Shown here in pieces: positions 15,636 to 24,884 of a stretch of DNA of 64,000 nt (its first letter is position 1; every line of letters begins with the position of its first letter). The notes under the pieces were generated by a model. The model saw only the letters and a list, made by a program, of their open reading frames with translations. It did not search any database and was not told where the DNA came from. The DNA lies in NCBI RefSeq assembly GCF_009765355.1, contig NZ_VTHK01000043.1, positions 1 through 64,000 of the forward strand. Direction: 5' to 3'. Both the position numbers and the translations under genes were made by a program. The DNA is from Amycolatopsis anabasis. Lineage in GTDB: Bacteria > Actinomycetota > Actinomycetes > Mycobacteriales > Pseudonocardiaceae.

Positions 15636-16130
15636 GTGTTGATGGTCAGCAATGTGCACCAGCGGGAATACCCGGTGCCGCCGGAGGAACTCGGCAGGCT
15701 GCTGGACACTCTGTCCGGTGTGGACGATCGGCTGTGGCCGCCCGGGTGGCCGCCGATGCGGTTCGACGCCCCGCTGGGGGTGGGCGCCGACGGCGGGCAC
15801 GGCCAGATCCGCTACCGGGTGACGGCGTACCAGCCCGGGCGCCGCGTCGAGTTCCGGTTCGATCCCGCGGGCGGACTGGCCGGGGAGCATTTCGTGGAGG
15901 TGCTCGACGGCGAGCGCGCGGACCACAGCGTGCTGCGGCACACCGCGATCGGGCGGCCGGTCACCCCGCGGATGCGCGTGCTCTGGGCACTGGCGATCCG
16001 GTGGATGCACGACGCCGTCCTGGAGGAGCTCCTCGATCGCGCGGCCGACGAGCTCGGTCACCCGCCGCGTCGGCGAGCCCGCAGGTCGCCGTGGGTTCGC
16101 TTGCTGCGCAAGGCGATGCGCGTCGCGTGA
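15636..16130 (+). CDS. SRPBCC-family protein
   Basis: 164 residues. Start codons GTG 15636, TTG 15639 and ATG 15642 all lie within range of GGAGGAGG (15624-15631). The N-terminus (VPPEELGRLLDTLSGVDDRLWPP) and RYRVTAYQPGRRVEFRFDP match a Polyketide_cyc2/SRPBCC subgroup. The C-terminal helix carries an Arg-rich tail. Its ligand is unknown; it is the likely target of the adjoining TetR. Confidence 0.75.
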   Translation: MLMVSNVHQREYPVPPEELGRLLDTLSGVDDRLWPPGWPPMRFDAPLGVGADGGHGQIRYRVTAYQPGRRVEFRFDPAGGLAGEHFVEVLDGERADHSVLRHTAIGRPVTPRMRVLWALAIRWMHDAVLEELLDRAADELGHPPRRRARRSPWVRLLRKAMRVA

Positions 16131-16134
16131 ACCG

Positions 16135-17130
16135 CTACCCGGGCAGTCCCAGCCCCCGGGCCAGCACTGGCCACGCGGCGTGGAATTCCCGCTCCCAGTA
16201 GGGCCAGGCGTGCGTGCCGGGCCCGTAGTAGTTCGTGGTGACCGGGATTCCCCGCTCGCGCAGGCGATCGGTGAAGCTGAGGGACGAGGCGAGCGCCATG
16301 GTCTCGTGCGGCTCGGGTTCCGCGCCGGGCGGGTCCAGCGGCCCGGGGGTGCCGTCACCGGCGGACACGTACAGCCCGATGCCGCGGAAGGCGTCGACGT
16401 GGTCGGCCGGGTTGTGCTCTGACCACAGTGGACGGTTCTGCCACTCGTCGCCCCACAGGGCGTTGGGGTCCAGCCCCACGTTCTTCAGGACTCCCTTGGT
16501 GCCGCTGGGCGTGAACCCGTGGAGGCTGTCGATCGAGCCGCTGAAGGAGGCGGCCGCGCCGAAGGTCCCCGGGTGCCGGAAGGCGTAGGCCATCGCCCCG
16601 TACCCGCCGATGGACAACCCGGCCGCGGCGCGTTTCGTGCCCGCCCGGTAGCCCCGTTCGAGGATCTGCCGGACCTCGGTCACGTGGAACGTCTCCCAGT
16701 CCGGAATGGACGAACGGCCGTAGTTCCACCAGCGCGAGTACATCCCGGCCGGACCGTCCGACGGCAGGACGGTCAGCACGTCCTTGTCCGCCAGGAACTG
16801 CTCGGCGTCGGTGAACTCGGTCCAGGACCGGTAATCGGGGTCCGCGCAGCACCCGTGCAGCAGGTACAGCACCGGCCAGGTCCGTCCCGGTTCGGCGCGC
16901 CAGCGCGCGGGCAGCAGCAGCCGCACCGAAGCGTTGGCGCCCAATGCGGGCGAGGCGATCTCCAGATCGATCGTCCGCGCGTCCACCGCGGTTTCGCGCA
17001 CCACCCGCGCGCCGTCGTCGGCCGAAACCACGGGAATCGCCGGGGCGGCCGCCGCGCCCGGCAGGAGGGTTCCCGCCGCGAGCACCACCAGACCGGCCAA
17101 CGCCCCGCATGCCTTCCCACGTAACCTCAT
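16135..17130 (-). CDS. Secreted esterase of the antigen-85/esterase-D fold
   Basis: 331 residues with a signal peptide (residues 1-28, ending PGAAAA). The hydrolase domain shows LYLLHGCCADPDYRSWTE, the nucleophile elbow AGLSIGGYGA, an acidic residue in SAGDGTPGP and a His in GPGTHAWPYW. This is the alpha/beta-hydrolase set shared by mycolyltransferases and S-formylglutathione hydrolase-like esterases. An export signal and no anchor imply release into the medium or envelope. Confidence 0.85.
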   Translation of the reverse strand: MRLRGKACGALAGLVVLAAGTLLPGAAAAPAIPVVSADDGARVVRETAVDARTIDLEIASPALGANASVRLLLPARWRAEPGRTWPVLYLLHGCCADPDYRSWTEFTDAEQFLADKDVLTVLPSDGPAGMYSRWWNYGRSSIPDWETFHVTEVRQILERGYRAGTKRAAAGLSIGGYGAMAYAFRHPGTFGAAASFSGSIDSLHGFTPSGTKGVLKNVGLDPNALWGDEWQNRPLWSEHNPADHVDAFRGIGLYVSAGDGTPGPLDPPGAEPEPHETMALASSLSFTDRLRERGIPVTTNYYGPGTHAWPYWEREFHAAWPVLARGLGLPG

Positions 17131-17325
17131 GACCCGGGCACGGTAGTGGGGAAATGACCGACCGCACAACGCTCACGCACGACCTTCACCGGCATTTCGA
17201 ATGGCTTGTCACGGAAGTGCGGTTCCCGCGATTCCGGCTCTGCTCCAGATGATTGTTTTTGTTTTTCGCCGGTCACCGACGCGCGTAGCTCGCCGGCGGC
17301 CACGATCCCGGTGACTCGCGGGGCG

Positions 17326-17763
17326 ATGCCGGACCGTCCCCGCGGATCGGCCAAGATCCTTGAGGTGGACGAGAAACACCTGGCCTACAGCTGGATCGTG
17401 CGCGACGGCGCGATCCTGTTCCTCCGCAGGCAGGCCGCCGCGTTCCTCGGCGGCACCTGGGAACTGCCCGGCGGAACCGTGGAGCCGGACGAGCCGCCGG
17501 AACTGGCCGCGGTGCGGGAGACCGCCGAGGAGACCGGCCTCGGTGTGCGGATCATCGGCGAACGCAGTCACCACACCTGGATGGACGTGGCGGGGCGCGC
17601 CCTGCGGATTCGCGCCCGCACCTACGACGTGCGCGAGGACGCTCGCGCCGAGGTGGTGCTCAACCCCGCGGAGCACGACGAATTCGCCTGGCTGTCCCCG
17701 GCGGAGGCGGCCGGGCTCGACCTGATGTGGCACGTGCGCCAGACGCTCACGAACACCCGCTGA
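17326..17763 (+). CDS. NUDIX hydrolase
   Basis: 145 residues. The Nudix box is complete: GGTVEPDEPPELAAVRETAEETGL gives G-x5-E-x7-RE-x-x-EE-x-G (read in two parts), so Mg-dependent cleavage of a nucleoside diphosphate derivative is expected. Substrate unknown. ATG at 17326 (MPDRPRGS) is chosen since upstream sequence in frame looks intergenic. The last 17 bases overlap the converging AIG2-like gene. Confidence 0.8.
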   Translation: MPDRPRGSAKILEVDEKHLAYSWIVRDGAILFLRRQAAAFLGGTWELPGGTVEPDEPPELAAVRETAEETGLGVRIIGERSHHTWMDVAGRALRIRARTYDVREDARAEVVLNPAEHDEFAWLSPAEAAGLDLMWHVRQTLTNTR

Positions 17764-18415
17764 CCCGGCGACCGTCCAGCGCGGCGATCGCCCGCGCGGT
17801 CCAGTGCCCGGCGGCGCCTGGCAGACCGGCGAGGTAGGCGGCCGCGGTGTCGATGTCCCAGCCGTGCCCCTCCACCAGGCCACCGGCCAGCATGCGCAGG
17901 TAGGCCGCCGAGGGCGGGTTCGGTTCGACCTCGGCCGCCGACCAGGGCGCGGTGAAGGTCAGCACCGGATATCCGTCGAGGTCCGCGACGTGGTGCAGCG
18001 TTTCGTACCGCCCCTCCCCCAGCGCGTGCCGTCCGGTGGCGAGGACCGGGGTCAGGTCGAGGTCGGCGGCCGGATCGCGGTACATCTCCTGGGCGGCGAT
18101 GTCGGAGAACTGGCCGACGGTCACCAGGTACGCGCGCATCGCCGCGACACCGGGCAGCGCCGGATCGAAGAACGCGCGGCCACCGCCCCACACCTGCGAT
18201 TCGGTCGCGAAGTAGACGCCGCCGGGCACGCGGCACGCGGTCGTGCGGCGCGGTGGACGGGGATCGCGGCACCCGGGGCAGCGCAGCTTCCCGCCCGGCG
18301 GCGTACCGCCCTCGAGGTAGCTGCGGAGCCGCTCGGCATACATGTTCGAGCCGTAGCTGGCATACCAGATCCACTGTGGAGGCGATCCGGGTTCCGGCTC
18401 ATCCATTTCGGTCAC
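17747..18415 (-). CDS. Gamma-glutamylcyclotransferase (AIG2)-like protein
   Basis: 222 residues. IWYASYGSNMYAERL contains the YGSNM motif of gamma-glutamylcyclotransferase-like folds, and GVYFATESQVWGGGRAFFDP follows. Four Cys in the first third (CPGCRD, TTAC) may be structural. Often labelled as a histone deacetylase in related genomes without basis. The reaction is not certain; cleavage of gamma-glutamyl amides is the family expectation. Confidence 0.7.
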   Translation of the reverse strand: MTEMDEPEPGSPPQWIWYASYGSNMYAERLRSYLEGGTPPGGKLRCPGCRDPRPPRRTTACRVPGGVYFATESQVWGGGRAFFDPALPGVAAMRAYLVTVGQFSDIAAQEMYRDPAADLDLTPVLATGRHALGEGRYETLHHVADLDGYPVLTFTAPWSAAEVEPNPPSAAYLRMLAGGLVEGHGWDIDTAAAYLAGLPGAAGHWTARAIAALDGRRVSGCS

Positions 18416-18503
18416 CTCGGCGGGCGTATACGACGTGATCTCGTCGCACTACGCTACGTTAGGCGGGTTCACGACGAGGACGACCCGCCCCTACGAGGTA
18501 ACG

Positions 18504-19355
18504 ATGCCCGATCAGGCCTCCAAATACTCCTCCCCCACCACCGTGCCGGTCGGCGTCGACCCCACCCGCGCGAGCATCGCCCGGGTCTACGACGCCGCGC
18601 TCGGTGGCAAGGACAACTACGAAATCGACCGCCAAGTGCTCAAGCAGGTCGCCAAGGCCGCGCCGCAAGTCCGCGACCTCGCCGTCTCCAACCGCGAATT
18701 CCTCAAGCGCGCCGTCCGCTTCCTCACCGAGCGAGCCGGGATCACGCAGTTCCTCGACTGCGGGTCCGGCCTGCCGACCGCGGAGAACACCCATCAGGTC
18801 GCGCAGCGGGTGAACCCGGACGCCCGCGTGGTGTACGTGGACAACGACCCGGTCGTCATCGCCCACGGCCGCGCCCTGCTCGAGGACAACGACAAGAGCT
18901 TCTTCGTCGACGCCGACATCTTCCAGCCGTCGCAGGTCCTGGACGACGTGAAGGTGCGCACCTACATCGACTTCGACGAGCCGCTCGCGCTGCTGCACGT
19001 CGGCACCCTGCACCACTACACGGCCGACAACGGCGGCGACCTCATGCGCGAGTACGTCGACGGCATGCCGACGGGCTCCTTCGTGGTCATCGCCCACTTC
19101 TTCAACCCGGAGACCCCGGAGCTGTCCGAGCTGGCCCGCAAGATGGAATACCACTTCATGCACAGCCCGATGAAGTCCGGCCGGTTCCGCACCCGCGAGG
19201 AGATCCTGGCCCTGCTGCCGGGACTGGAACTGATCGCGCCGAACCCCGACAAGGGGCCCGGCCTCGAACTCTGCGACCAGTGGTGGCCGGACGGCCCGAA
19301 GGTCCTGAACGACGTCGAGAAGTGCATCGTCGGGGTGGTCGCCCGCAAACCGTGA
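18504..19355 (+). CDS. SAM-dependent methyltransferase, SAV2177 family
   Basis: 283 residues from the ATG at 18504 after ACGAGG. TRASIARVYDAALGGKDNYEIDR is the unmistakable opening of the actinobacterial Methyltransf_19 family; QFLDCGSGLPT is the SAM-binding loop and VVYVDNDPVV the second acidic motif. The family is highly amplified in filamentous actinomycetes and its substrates are mostly unknown. Confidence 0.9.
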   Translation: MPDQASKYSSPTTVPVGVDPTRASIARVYDAALGGKDNYEIDRQVLKQVAKAAPQVRDLAVSNREFLKRAVRFLTERAGITQFLDCGSGLPTAENTHQVAQRVNPDARVVYVDNDPVVIAHGRALLEDNDKSFFVDADIFQPSQVLDDVKVRTYIDFDEPLALLHVGTLHHYTADNGGDLMREYVDGMPTGSFVVIAHFFNPETPELSELARKMEYHFMHSPMKSGRFRTREEILALLPGLELIAPNPDKGPGLELCDQWWPDGPKVLNDVEKCIVGVVARKP

Positions 19356-19432
19356 CGCCCTGTGAGCCGCCCCACGCGTTGTCACGCGTCGTCCCGCTCG
19401 CCGGTTCTCCACACCGTCGAAGGGAGAACGTG

Positions 19433-20551
19433 ATGGCAACCAGGATCGTGGTTCTCGGCGCCGGGTATTCGGGGCTCATCGCCGCCAAGCTCGCGGCCAA
19501 GCGGACGAACGCGGCGGTGACCCTGGTCAACGCGGCCGACCGGTTCGTCGAGCGGGTGCGGCTGCACCAGCTCGCCAGCGGGCAAACCCCGCGGGACCTG
19601 CCACTCGCGGACCTGCTCAAGGGCACCGGCGTCGATCTCGTCGTCGACCGCGTGACCGGGATCGACGCGGCGGAGCGGACCGTCCGGCTGGCCCGGGAGG
19701 CGCGCACCCTCGGGTACGACGTGCTGATCTACGCCCTGGGCAGTCAGGCCGATCTCGACCCGGTGCCCGGCGCGGCCGAGCACGCCTACGCCGTGGCGGG
19801 GGCCGAGGACGCGCTGCGGCTGCGGGACCGCGTCGCCGCGGGCGGGACCGTCGCCGTGGTCGGGGGCGGGCTGACCGGGATCGAAGCCGCCACCGAGCTG
19901 GCCGAGACGCATCCGGAGCTGAAGGTGCGGCTGGTGACGAGCGGCCGGTTCGGCGAGGCGCTGTCCGAACGCGCGCGCCGCCACCTGGGCCGGGTCTTCC
20001 GGCGGCTGGGGATCGAACTGCGCGACGGGGTCCGGGTCGCCGAGGTCCGCGCGGACGGCCTGGTGCTGACCGGCGGGGAGCACGTCGGCGCGGACACCGT
20101 CGTGTGGACCACCGGCTTCCGGGTGCCGCCGGTGGCACGCGAGGCCGGCTTCGCCGTCGACGCCCGCGGCCGCATGATCGTGGACGAAACCCTGCGCTCG
20201 GTCTCGCATCCGGAGGTCTACGGGGTCGGCGACGCCGCGGCCGCCCGCCTGCCCGGCGGCGGCCAGGAACTGCGGATGGCGTGCGCGACCGGGCTGCCCG
20301 CCGCGGTGCGGGCGGCCGGTGCGCTCGCCGACCGCCTCGCCGGGCGCGAACCGAAGCCCCTGCGTTTCCGGTACCTCAACCAGTGCGTCAGCCTCGGGCG
20401 GCGGGACGGGCTGATCCAGTTCGTCCGCGCGGACGACAGCCCGGTCGAAGCCGTGCTCACCGGCCGCGTGGCGGCGTTCTACAAGGAGCTGATCGTGCGG
20501 AGCACGGTGCCGGCCCAGCGCCACCCGGTGGTGACCAAGGTGGTGTCCTGA
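19433..20551 (+). CDS. NAD(P)/FAD-dependent oxidoreductase (NDH-2-like)
   Basis: 372 residues. The FAD Rossmann motif VLGAGYSGL starts at residue 7, the NAD motif VVGGGLTGIEAATEL lies at about 143-157, TGFRVPP follows and VYGVGDAAA is the second FAD motif. Size and order match type II NADH dehydrogenase or disulfide-reductase-like flavoproteins; no redox CxxC is present. A C-terminal amphipathic part could contact the membrane. SD GGGAG precedes the ATG. Confidence 0.85.
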   Translation: MATRIVVLGAGYSGLIAAKLAAKRTNAAVTLVNAADRFVERVRLHQLASGQTPRDLPLADLLKGTGVDLVVDRVTGIDAAERTVRLAREARTLGYDVLIYALGSQADLDPVPGAAEHAYAVAGAEDALRLRDRVAAGGTVAVVGGGLTGIEAATELAETHPELKVRLVTSGRFGEALSERARRHLGRVFRRLGIELRDGVRVAEVRADGLVLTGGEHVGADTVVWTTGFRVPPVAREAGFAVDARGRMIVDETLRSVSHPEVYGVGDAAAARLPGGGQELRMACATGLPAAVRAAGALADRLAGREPKPLRFRYLNQCVSLGRRDGLIQFVRADDSPVEAVLTGRVAAFYKELIVRSTVPAQRHPVVTKVVS

Positions 20552-20554
20552 CCG

Positions 20555-21463
20555 TCAGCGGTAGCCGGTCACGTCGGCGGGTTTGCCCGCGTCCTGGACT
20601 TCGACGAGGTAGCGCCAGGCGTCCGGCCGGCTCCCGTCGAGGTCGGTGAAGCCGTAGACCTTCGCGAGTTGCCCGCTGGACAGCGACTGCCCGGTCCAGC
20701 GGGCCACGTCGGGGTCACCGGCGAGCGCCGCGACGGCCCGGCCCACGTACGCCGGGGTTTCCGAGATGGCGAAATGCGGTGCGCGTGCGGTCGCGTCCCG
20801 CCAGTTCTCCTCGGTGACGCGATAGGCGTCGAGCATGGCCTCCGAACGCAGCCAGCCCGGGGTGAGGGAAACCGCCGTAGCCCGGTGCGGCCGCAGTTCG
20901 TGCGCCAACGCGGAGGCCATGCGGTTCACCGACGCCTTGGCCAGGTCATAGAAGAAGGACACCCGGTAGTTGGCCGCGTTGTACTCGTCGGTGCCATCGG
21001 TCACCTCGACGACCAGTCCGCCCGGCGTCTCGATGAGCAGCGGGAGCGCGAAATGACTGGTGATGGCGTGGGTGTCCACGGCAAGGCGCAGGGTGTGCAA
21101 CCCATTGTCCAAAGAGGACTCCCAGACCGGCTTGTCCCACTCGATCCGGGCGCCCCAGATGTCGTTCACCAGAACGTGCAGGCGGCCCTGTTCGGTCCGG
21201 ATGCGCTCCACCAGCGCCCGCACCTCCGCGGGCACGAGATGATCCGCCCGGACCGGGATCCCCCGCCCACCGGCTTCGTCGACCAGGGCCGCGGTCTCCT
21301 CGATGGTTTCCGGCCGGTTCATCTCCGAACGCAGCGACCCGCTCGTCCGGCCGGTGACGTAGACGGTCGCCCCGGCCGCGCCGAGCTGCACGGCTATTCC
21401 CCGGCCCGCGCCCCGCGTCGCCCCGGCGACCAGCGCGACCTTGCCCGCCAGCGGTCTTTCCAT
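20555..21463 (-). CDS. Short-chain dehydrogenase/reductase
   Basis: 302 residues. GATRGAGRG is the cofactor motif at about residue 13-21, RTSG follows in the NADP-specific position, and YDLAK provides Tyr-x-x-x-Lys. The N-terminal half includes the LVNDIWGAR variant of NNAG seen in a subgroup of actinobacterial SDRs. Its ATG overlaps the stop of the MFS gene (TGATG), so the two are translationally coupled and perhaps act on one compound. Confidence 0.85.
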   Translation of the reverse strand: MERPLAGKVALVAGATRGAGRGIAVQLGAAGATVYVTGRTSGSLRSEMNRPETIEETAALVDEAGGRGIPVRADHLVPAEVRALVERIRTEQGRLHVLVNDIWGARIEWDKPVWESSLDNGLHTLRLAVDTHAITSHFALPLLIETPGGLVVEVTDGTDEYNAANYRVSFFYDLAKASVNRMASALAHELRPHRATAVSLTPGWLRSEAMLDAYRVTEENWRDATARAPHFAISETPAYVGRAVAALAGDPDVARWTGQSLSSGQLAKVYGFTDLDGSRPDAWRYLVEVQDAGKPADVTGYR

Positions 21464-22698
21464 CACGGGAGTGAACCACCTCGGCGCCGCCGGTTCAATC
21501 GGAGGATCGCGGCCAGGGCGGCGAGCGCCACCACGGCGACGACGACGGTGAACGCCATGGCGGCGGTGTGCAGGCCGACGAATGCGGCGGCGACGCCGAC
21601 CAGGACGACGGGGACCGAGATGCCCAGGTAGGCGACCACGGTGAAGGCGGAAACCGTTTCGGCGCGCCGATCGGCCGGGCTGTGCTCGGTCACCGCGGTC
21701 ATCCCGGCGCGGAAGCTGACGCCTTGCCCGATCCCGACCACGAACGTGGCGAGCACCAGCAGCACGGGCGAACCGGTGGTCAACGCGGTGCCGATCCCGG
21801 CGAGGCCGAGCACCAGGACGAGGCAGCCGGCGGGCAGCGCGGTCCGCGCGGTCCGGCGCACCGAGGCCACCTGGCTCAGCGCCGACCCGGCGAACATCGA
21901 GAACACGACGGCACCGGCGAGCAGGTGACCGGACCGGGGCAGGAGGGTGGCGAGCAGACCGGGTTCGACGGCGGTGAGCAGCCCGAAGACGGCGAAGGCG
22001 GCGAAGACCGCGATCGCGGCAGGGATGAACACCGCCCGCGTCGGCTCGGGAACGGCCGGCCACCGCGGGCGGAGCGCGGCACGCAGCGGCGCCTTATCCC
22101 GGGGCGGCACGGTTTCCGGGACGCGCCACAGTCCGGCGACGGCGAGCGCCAGCAGGGCCAGGTGCACCAGGAACGGCAGCCGCAGCGGGGCCGGTGCGTG
22201 GTCGGCGAGCAGCCCGGCCAGCAGCGGACCGCAGCCCAGCCCCAGCATGTTGACCGCGGTGGCGGCCATGGTGGCCCGGGCCCGGTGCCGGGGCGCGGCC
22301 AGTTCGGCCATCGCCACGGTGGCGGCGGCCGTGACCAGTCCGGCGGAGAACCCGGACACGATCCGGCCGAGGAACAGCACCGGCAGTCCGGCATCGGTCA
22401 GGAACACCAACGAGCTGAGGGCCGAGGTCGCCAAAGCGGTCAGCAGCAGCGGACGGCGACCGAGCGCGTCGGAGGCCCGCCCGAACAGCAGCAGCATCGC
22501 CACCACACCGGCCGCGTAGACCGCGTAGATCACCGTGGTGAGCAGGCTGCCGAATCCGAATTGTTGCTGGTAGAGCTGATAAAGCGGGGTCGGCAGGGTG
22601 GTACCGGCCATGGTCGCGGCGAACGCGTACGCCACGAGGCCGACCGCCAGGCCGGTGCGGCGGTGCTGGGCCTCGACCGGGAATAGTGCCGTGCTCAT
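21463..22698 (-). CDS. MFS transporter
   Basis: 411 residues with 12 hydrophobic segments. GRASDALGRRPLL between segments 2 and 3 is the MFS signature loop, and segment 5 carries a Gly/Pro-rich antiporter-like motif (GFSAGLVTAAAT). Likely a proton-driven drug or metabolite exporter. First gene of a two-gene unit with the SDR; it diverges from the LysR regulator across a 99-base gap. Confidence 0.88.
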   Translation of the reverse strand: MSTALFPVEAQHRRTGLAVGLVAYAFAATMAGTTLPTPLYQLYQQQFGFGSLLTTVIYAVYAAGVVAMLLLFGRASDALGRRPLLLTALATSALSSLVFLTDAGLPVLFLGRIVSGFSAGLVTAAATVAMAELAAPRHRARATMAATAVNMLGLGCGPLLAGLLADHAPAPLRLPFLVHLALLALAVAGLWRVPETVPPRDKAPLRAALRPRWPAVPEPTRAVFIPAAIAVFAAFAVFGLLTAVEPGLLATLLPRSGHLLAGAVVFSMFAGSALSQVASVRRTARTALPAGCLVLVLGLAGIGTALTTGSPVLLVLATFVVGIGQGVSFRAGMTAVTEHSPADRRAETVSAFTVVAYLGISVPVVLVGVAAAFVGLHTAAMAFTVVVAVVALAALAAILRLNRRRRGGSLP

Positions 22699-22797
22699 CG
22701 TTCCTCCGTGTGGGTAACCGTCACCCGCAGTGTGTGCCGCGCGGAGTCATCGACGCCAACTCGTAATTCCGCAGGCAGTGATCGGTACCATCACTGA

Positions 22798-23715
22798 ATG
22801 GAGCTCCGCCAGCTCAGCCACTTCGTCGCGGTGGCCGAACACCGGCACTTCACCCGCGCCGCCGGGCAACTGCACCTGACCCAGTCGAGCCTGTCCGCCT
22901 CGATCCGATCGCTGGAGCGCGAACTCGGTGGCGAACTGTTCGTGCGCAGCACCCGGCGCGTCGAACTGACCGAGGCCGGCCGGGCGCTCCTGCCTTCGGC
23001 CCAGCGTGCCCTGGCCGCCGCGGAACAGGGCAGGGACGCGGTCGCCGGGGTGCACGGTGTGCTGCGCGGCCGGCTCACCATCGGCGCGATCCAGACGCTC
23101 GGCCTGGTGAACCTTCCGGCGTTGCTCGCCCGCTACCACCGGCGCCACCCCGGGGTCTCGCTTCGGCTGCGCCACAGCAATGTCCGCTCCCTGGTCCACG
23201 AAACCCTGGCCGGAAAGGTGGATCTGGCCTTCGTCGACCGCCCGCTCGGCGATCAGGAGGACCGGGTGCGCGCGCACTCGCTCGGCGCCGAGAACCTGGT
23301 CCTCGCCGTGGCGGCGGACGATCCCCTGGCCCGCCGCGGCCGGGTGCGCCTGGCTGAACTCGCCGACCGCGACTTCGTGGAGTACCGCGCGGACTCGGCC
23401 CTGCGCGCCAGCATCGACGCCGTCTGCCGCGACGCGAACCTGCGGCGCCACATCTGCTGCGAAGTCGACACGATGCCCGTCCTGGTCGATCTGGTGGCGC
23501 ACGGCCTGGGCGTCGCGCTGCTGCCGCCGATCGCCGTGCGCAACGCGGCCGACCGTGTCGCGACCCTGCCCACGGATCCCGCGATCCACCAGGAACTGCT
23601 CGTCGTCACCGCCGGGAACCGGGAGCCGAGCCAGGCCGCCACCGCCCTGCTCGACCTGCTGAAGGACCGTTCAGGGCGAGGACCAGCTCCGGTCGTCGCC
23701 CCAGACCGGGAATGA
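22798..23715 (+). CDS. LysR-family regulator
   Basis: 305 residues. The winged HTH fills residues 1-60 (ELRQLSHFVAVAEHRHFTRAA, then LHLTQSSLSASIRSLE), followed by the linker helix and a two-lobed substrate-binding domain. It diverges from the MFS-SDR unit and is the natural candidate to activate it. The last 45 bases overlap the converging DUF3800-like gene. Confidence 0.9.
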   Translation: MELRQLSHFVAVAEHRHFTRAAGQLHLTQSSLSASIRSLERELGGELFVRSTRRVELTEAGRALLPSAQRALAAAEQGRDAVAGVHGVLRGRLTIGAIQTLGLVNLPALLARYHRRHPGVSLRLRHSNVRSLVHETLAGKVDLAFVDRPLGDQEDRVRAHSLGAENLVLAVAADDPLARRGRVRLAELADRDFVEYRADSALRASIDAVCRDANLRRHICCEVDTMPVLVDLVAHGLGVALLPPIAVRNAADRVATLPTDPAIHQELLVVTAGNREPSQAATALLDLLKDRSGRGPAPVVAPDRE

Positions 23716-24642
23716 ACCCACGTGGGGCCGCAGCAACGCGGTGAGTTCGGCGTCGCCCTGTCGCCTGAGTTCGTCCGAGGCGATCCGGCGCGCCACCCCG
23801 GCGAGGAAATCGGCGACCTGCACCCGGGGATCCGCGCGCGAATCGACGAACCTCAGGGCCGCCAGCCGACCGCCGAGGATCTCCCCGAGTTGCGCGACGC
23901 GGTCCGCGGTCAGCGCGGCCTGTTCGTCGTGGACCAGGGAAACCGGCCGGCCACCGGCACTCCAGTAGCCGACCGTTTCGACGATCGCGGGCATCAGCGG
24001 ATCCAGCGCCGGAATCATCTTCGGCCGATCCAGCAGTTCCGCCCGAAGCGACTCGGCACGCGCTCGCGCCCGCCGGAACCGTTCCAGGATTTCGCGCACC
24101 CGGACCGGTGCACCGGTGCGCAATTCGTCGACCAGCCGGAAGAACGAATCGGCGGGCGCGCCCCCGCCGCCCCGGTTCGCGGCCCGCACCAGACCGAGGA
24201 ACGATTCCAGAAACGCCACCCACCGCTCCTGCCCGAACGCCCGCGGCCCCTCCCGGTACAGGGTGAGCGCCATGGCCCTGGCCGGTGGATCCTGGTGCCG
24301 GCCGATACTCGCCGAACAGGAAATCCCCGCGATCAGGAAGTCGATGGCCTTGCCGACGAGGAAGAAGGTTTTGTCGGTGAGATGAACCCGGGCCTTCCCG
24401 TGAATCGGCCCCGACATTCCCAGCAGCCATTCGAGGGTTGACCGGTTTTTCGCGCGCAGCAGGTGATTCGCCTTGTACTCCAAGGCGGGAGAACGGATCC
24501 GGTCTCGGATTTCCCGGACGCAGTCGGCCGCCGCTTCGCTGGTCAATCCGACGCTGGCATGCGTGAACACGTCGGTTTCCCCGCCGATGAGGTTCTCGCC
24601 CTCCGAACCGGACTCGTCACAGGCAACCTCGTCGCCCCGCAT
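23671..24642 (-). CDS. DUF3800-like protein
   Basis: 323 residues. ACDESGSEGENLIGG at the N-terminus and DPRVQVADFLAGVARR near the C-terminus match the conserved ends of DUF3800, a family with an RNase H-like fold and acidic putative active-site residues (Asp9, Glu10, and a late Asp). DUF3800 genes often sit in mobile or defence contexts; none is visible around this one. The function is unknown. Confidence 0.6.
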   Translation of the reverse strand: MRGDEVACDESGSEGENLIGGETDVFTHASVGLTSEAAADCVREIRDRIRSPALEYKANHLLRAKNRSTLEWLLGMSGPIHGKARVHLTDKTFFLVGKAIDFLIAGISCSASIGRHQDPPARAMALTLYREGPRAFGQERWVAFLESFLGLVRAANRGGGGAPADSFFRLVDELRTGAPVRVREILERFRRARARAESLRAELLDRPKMIPALDPLMPAIVETVGYWSAGGRPVSLVHDEQAALTADRVAQLGEILGGRLAALRFVDSRADPRVQVADFLAGVARRIASDELRRQGDAELTALLRPHVGSFPVWGDDRSWSSP

Positions 24643-24709
24643 CCGCCCGATCCTGGCAGATCACCCCGCCGGGGTCGACTCACTTACCGGCCACCCGGGG
24701 TCCTCCCGG

Positions 24710-24801
24710 GTTGACGGGGCCGACCGGCTGAGCACCACCCTCGCCGATCCGACCCGCCGGGCGATCCTCGCCCGGCTGACCAGCGGCGAGGCGAAGGCTA
24801 C
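24710..24801 (+). pseudogene. ArsR-family N-terminal remnant
   Basis: About 30 codons read DRLSTTLADPTRRAILARL, then TSGEAKAT, which is the first helix pair of a metal-independent ArsR regulator (compare the intact gene at 1941). The recognition helix and wing are missing, and the frame then runs into unrelated sequence. No SD or proper start is seen. I read it as a gene fragment. Confidence 0.6.
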
Positions 24802-24884
24802 GACCCCGTCCCCGGTTCCGAGCGGAACTGTCCACCATGGCCTCGTGGTAGGCGCGGCGCCGATTCTCGGGCTACCTTTTCCGC

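Noticed and set aside
17804..20551. A 915-codon frame on the plus strand
   Set aside because: Only the end (19433-20551) is a real flavoprotein; upstream it runs antisense to the AIG2-like gene and through the methyltransferase in the wrong frame.
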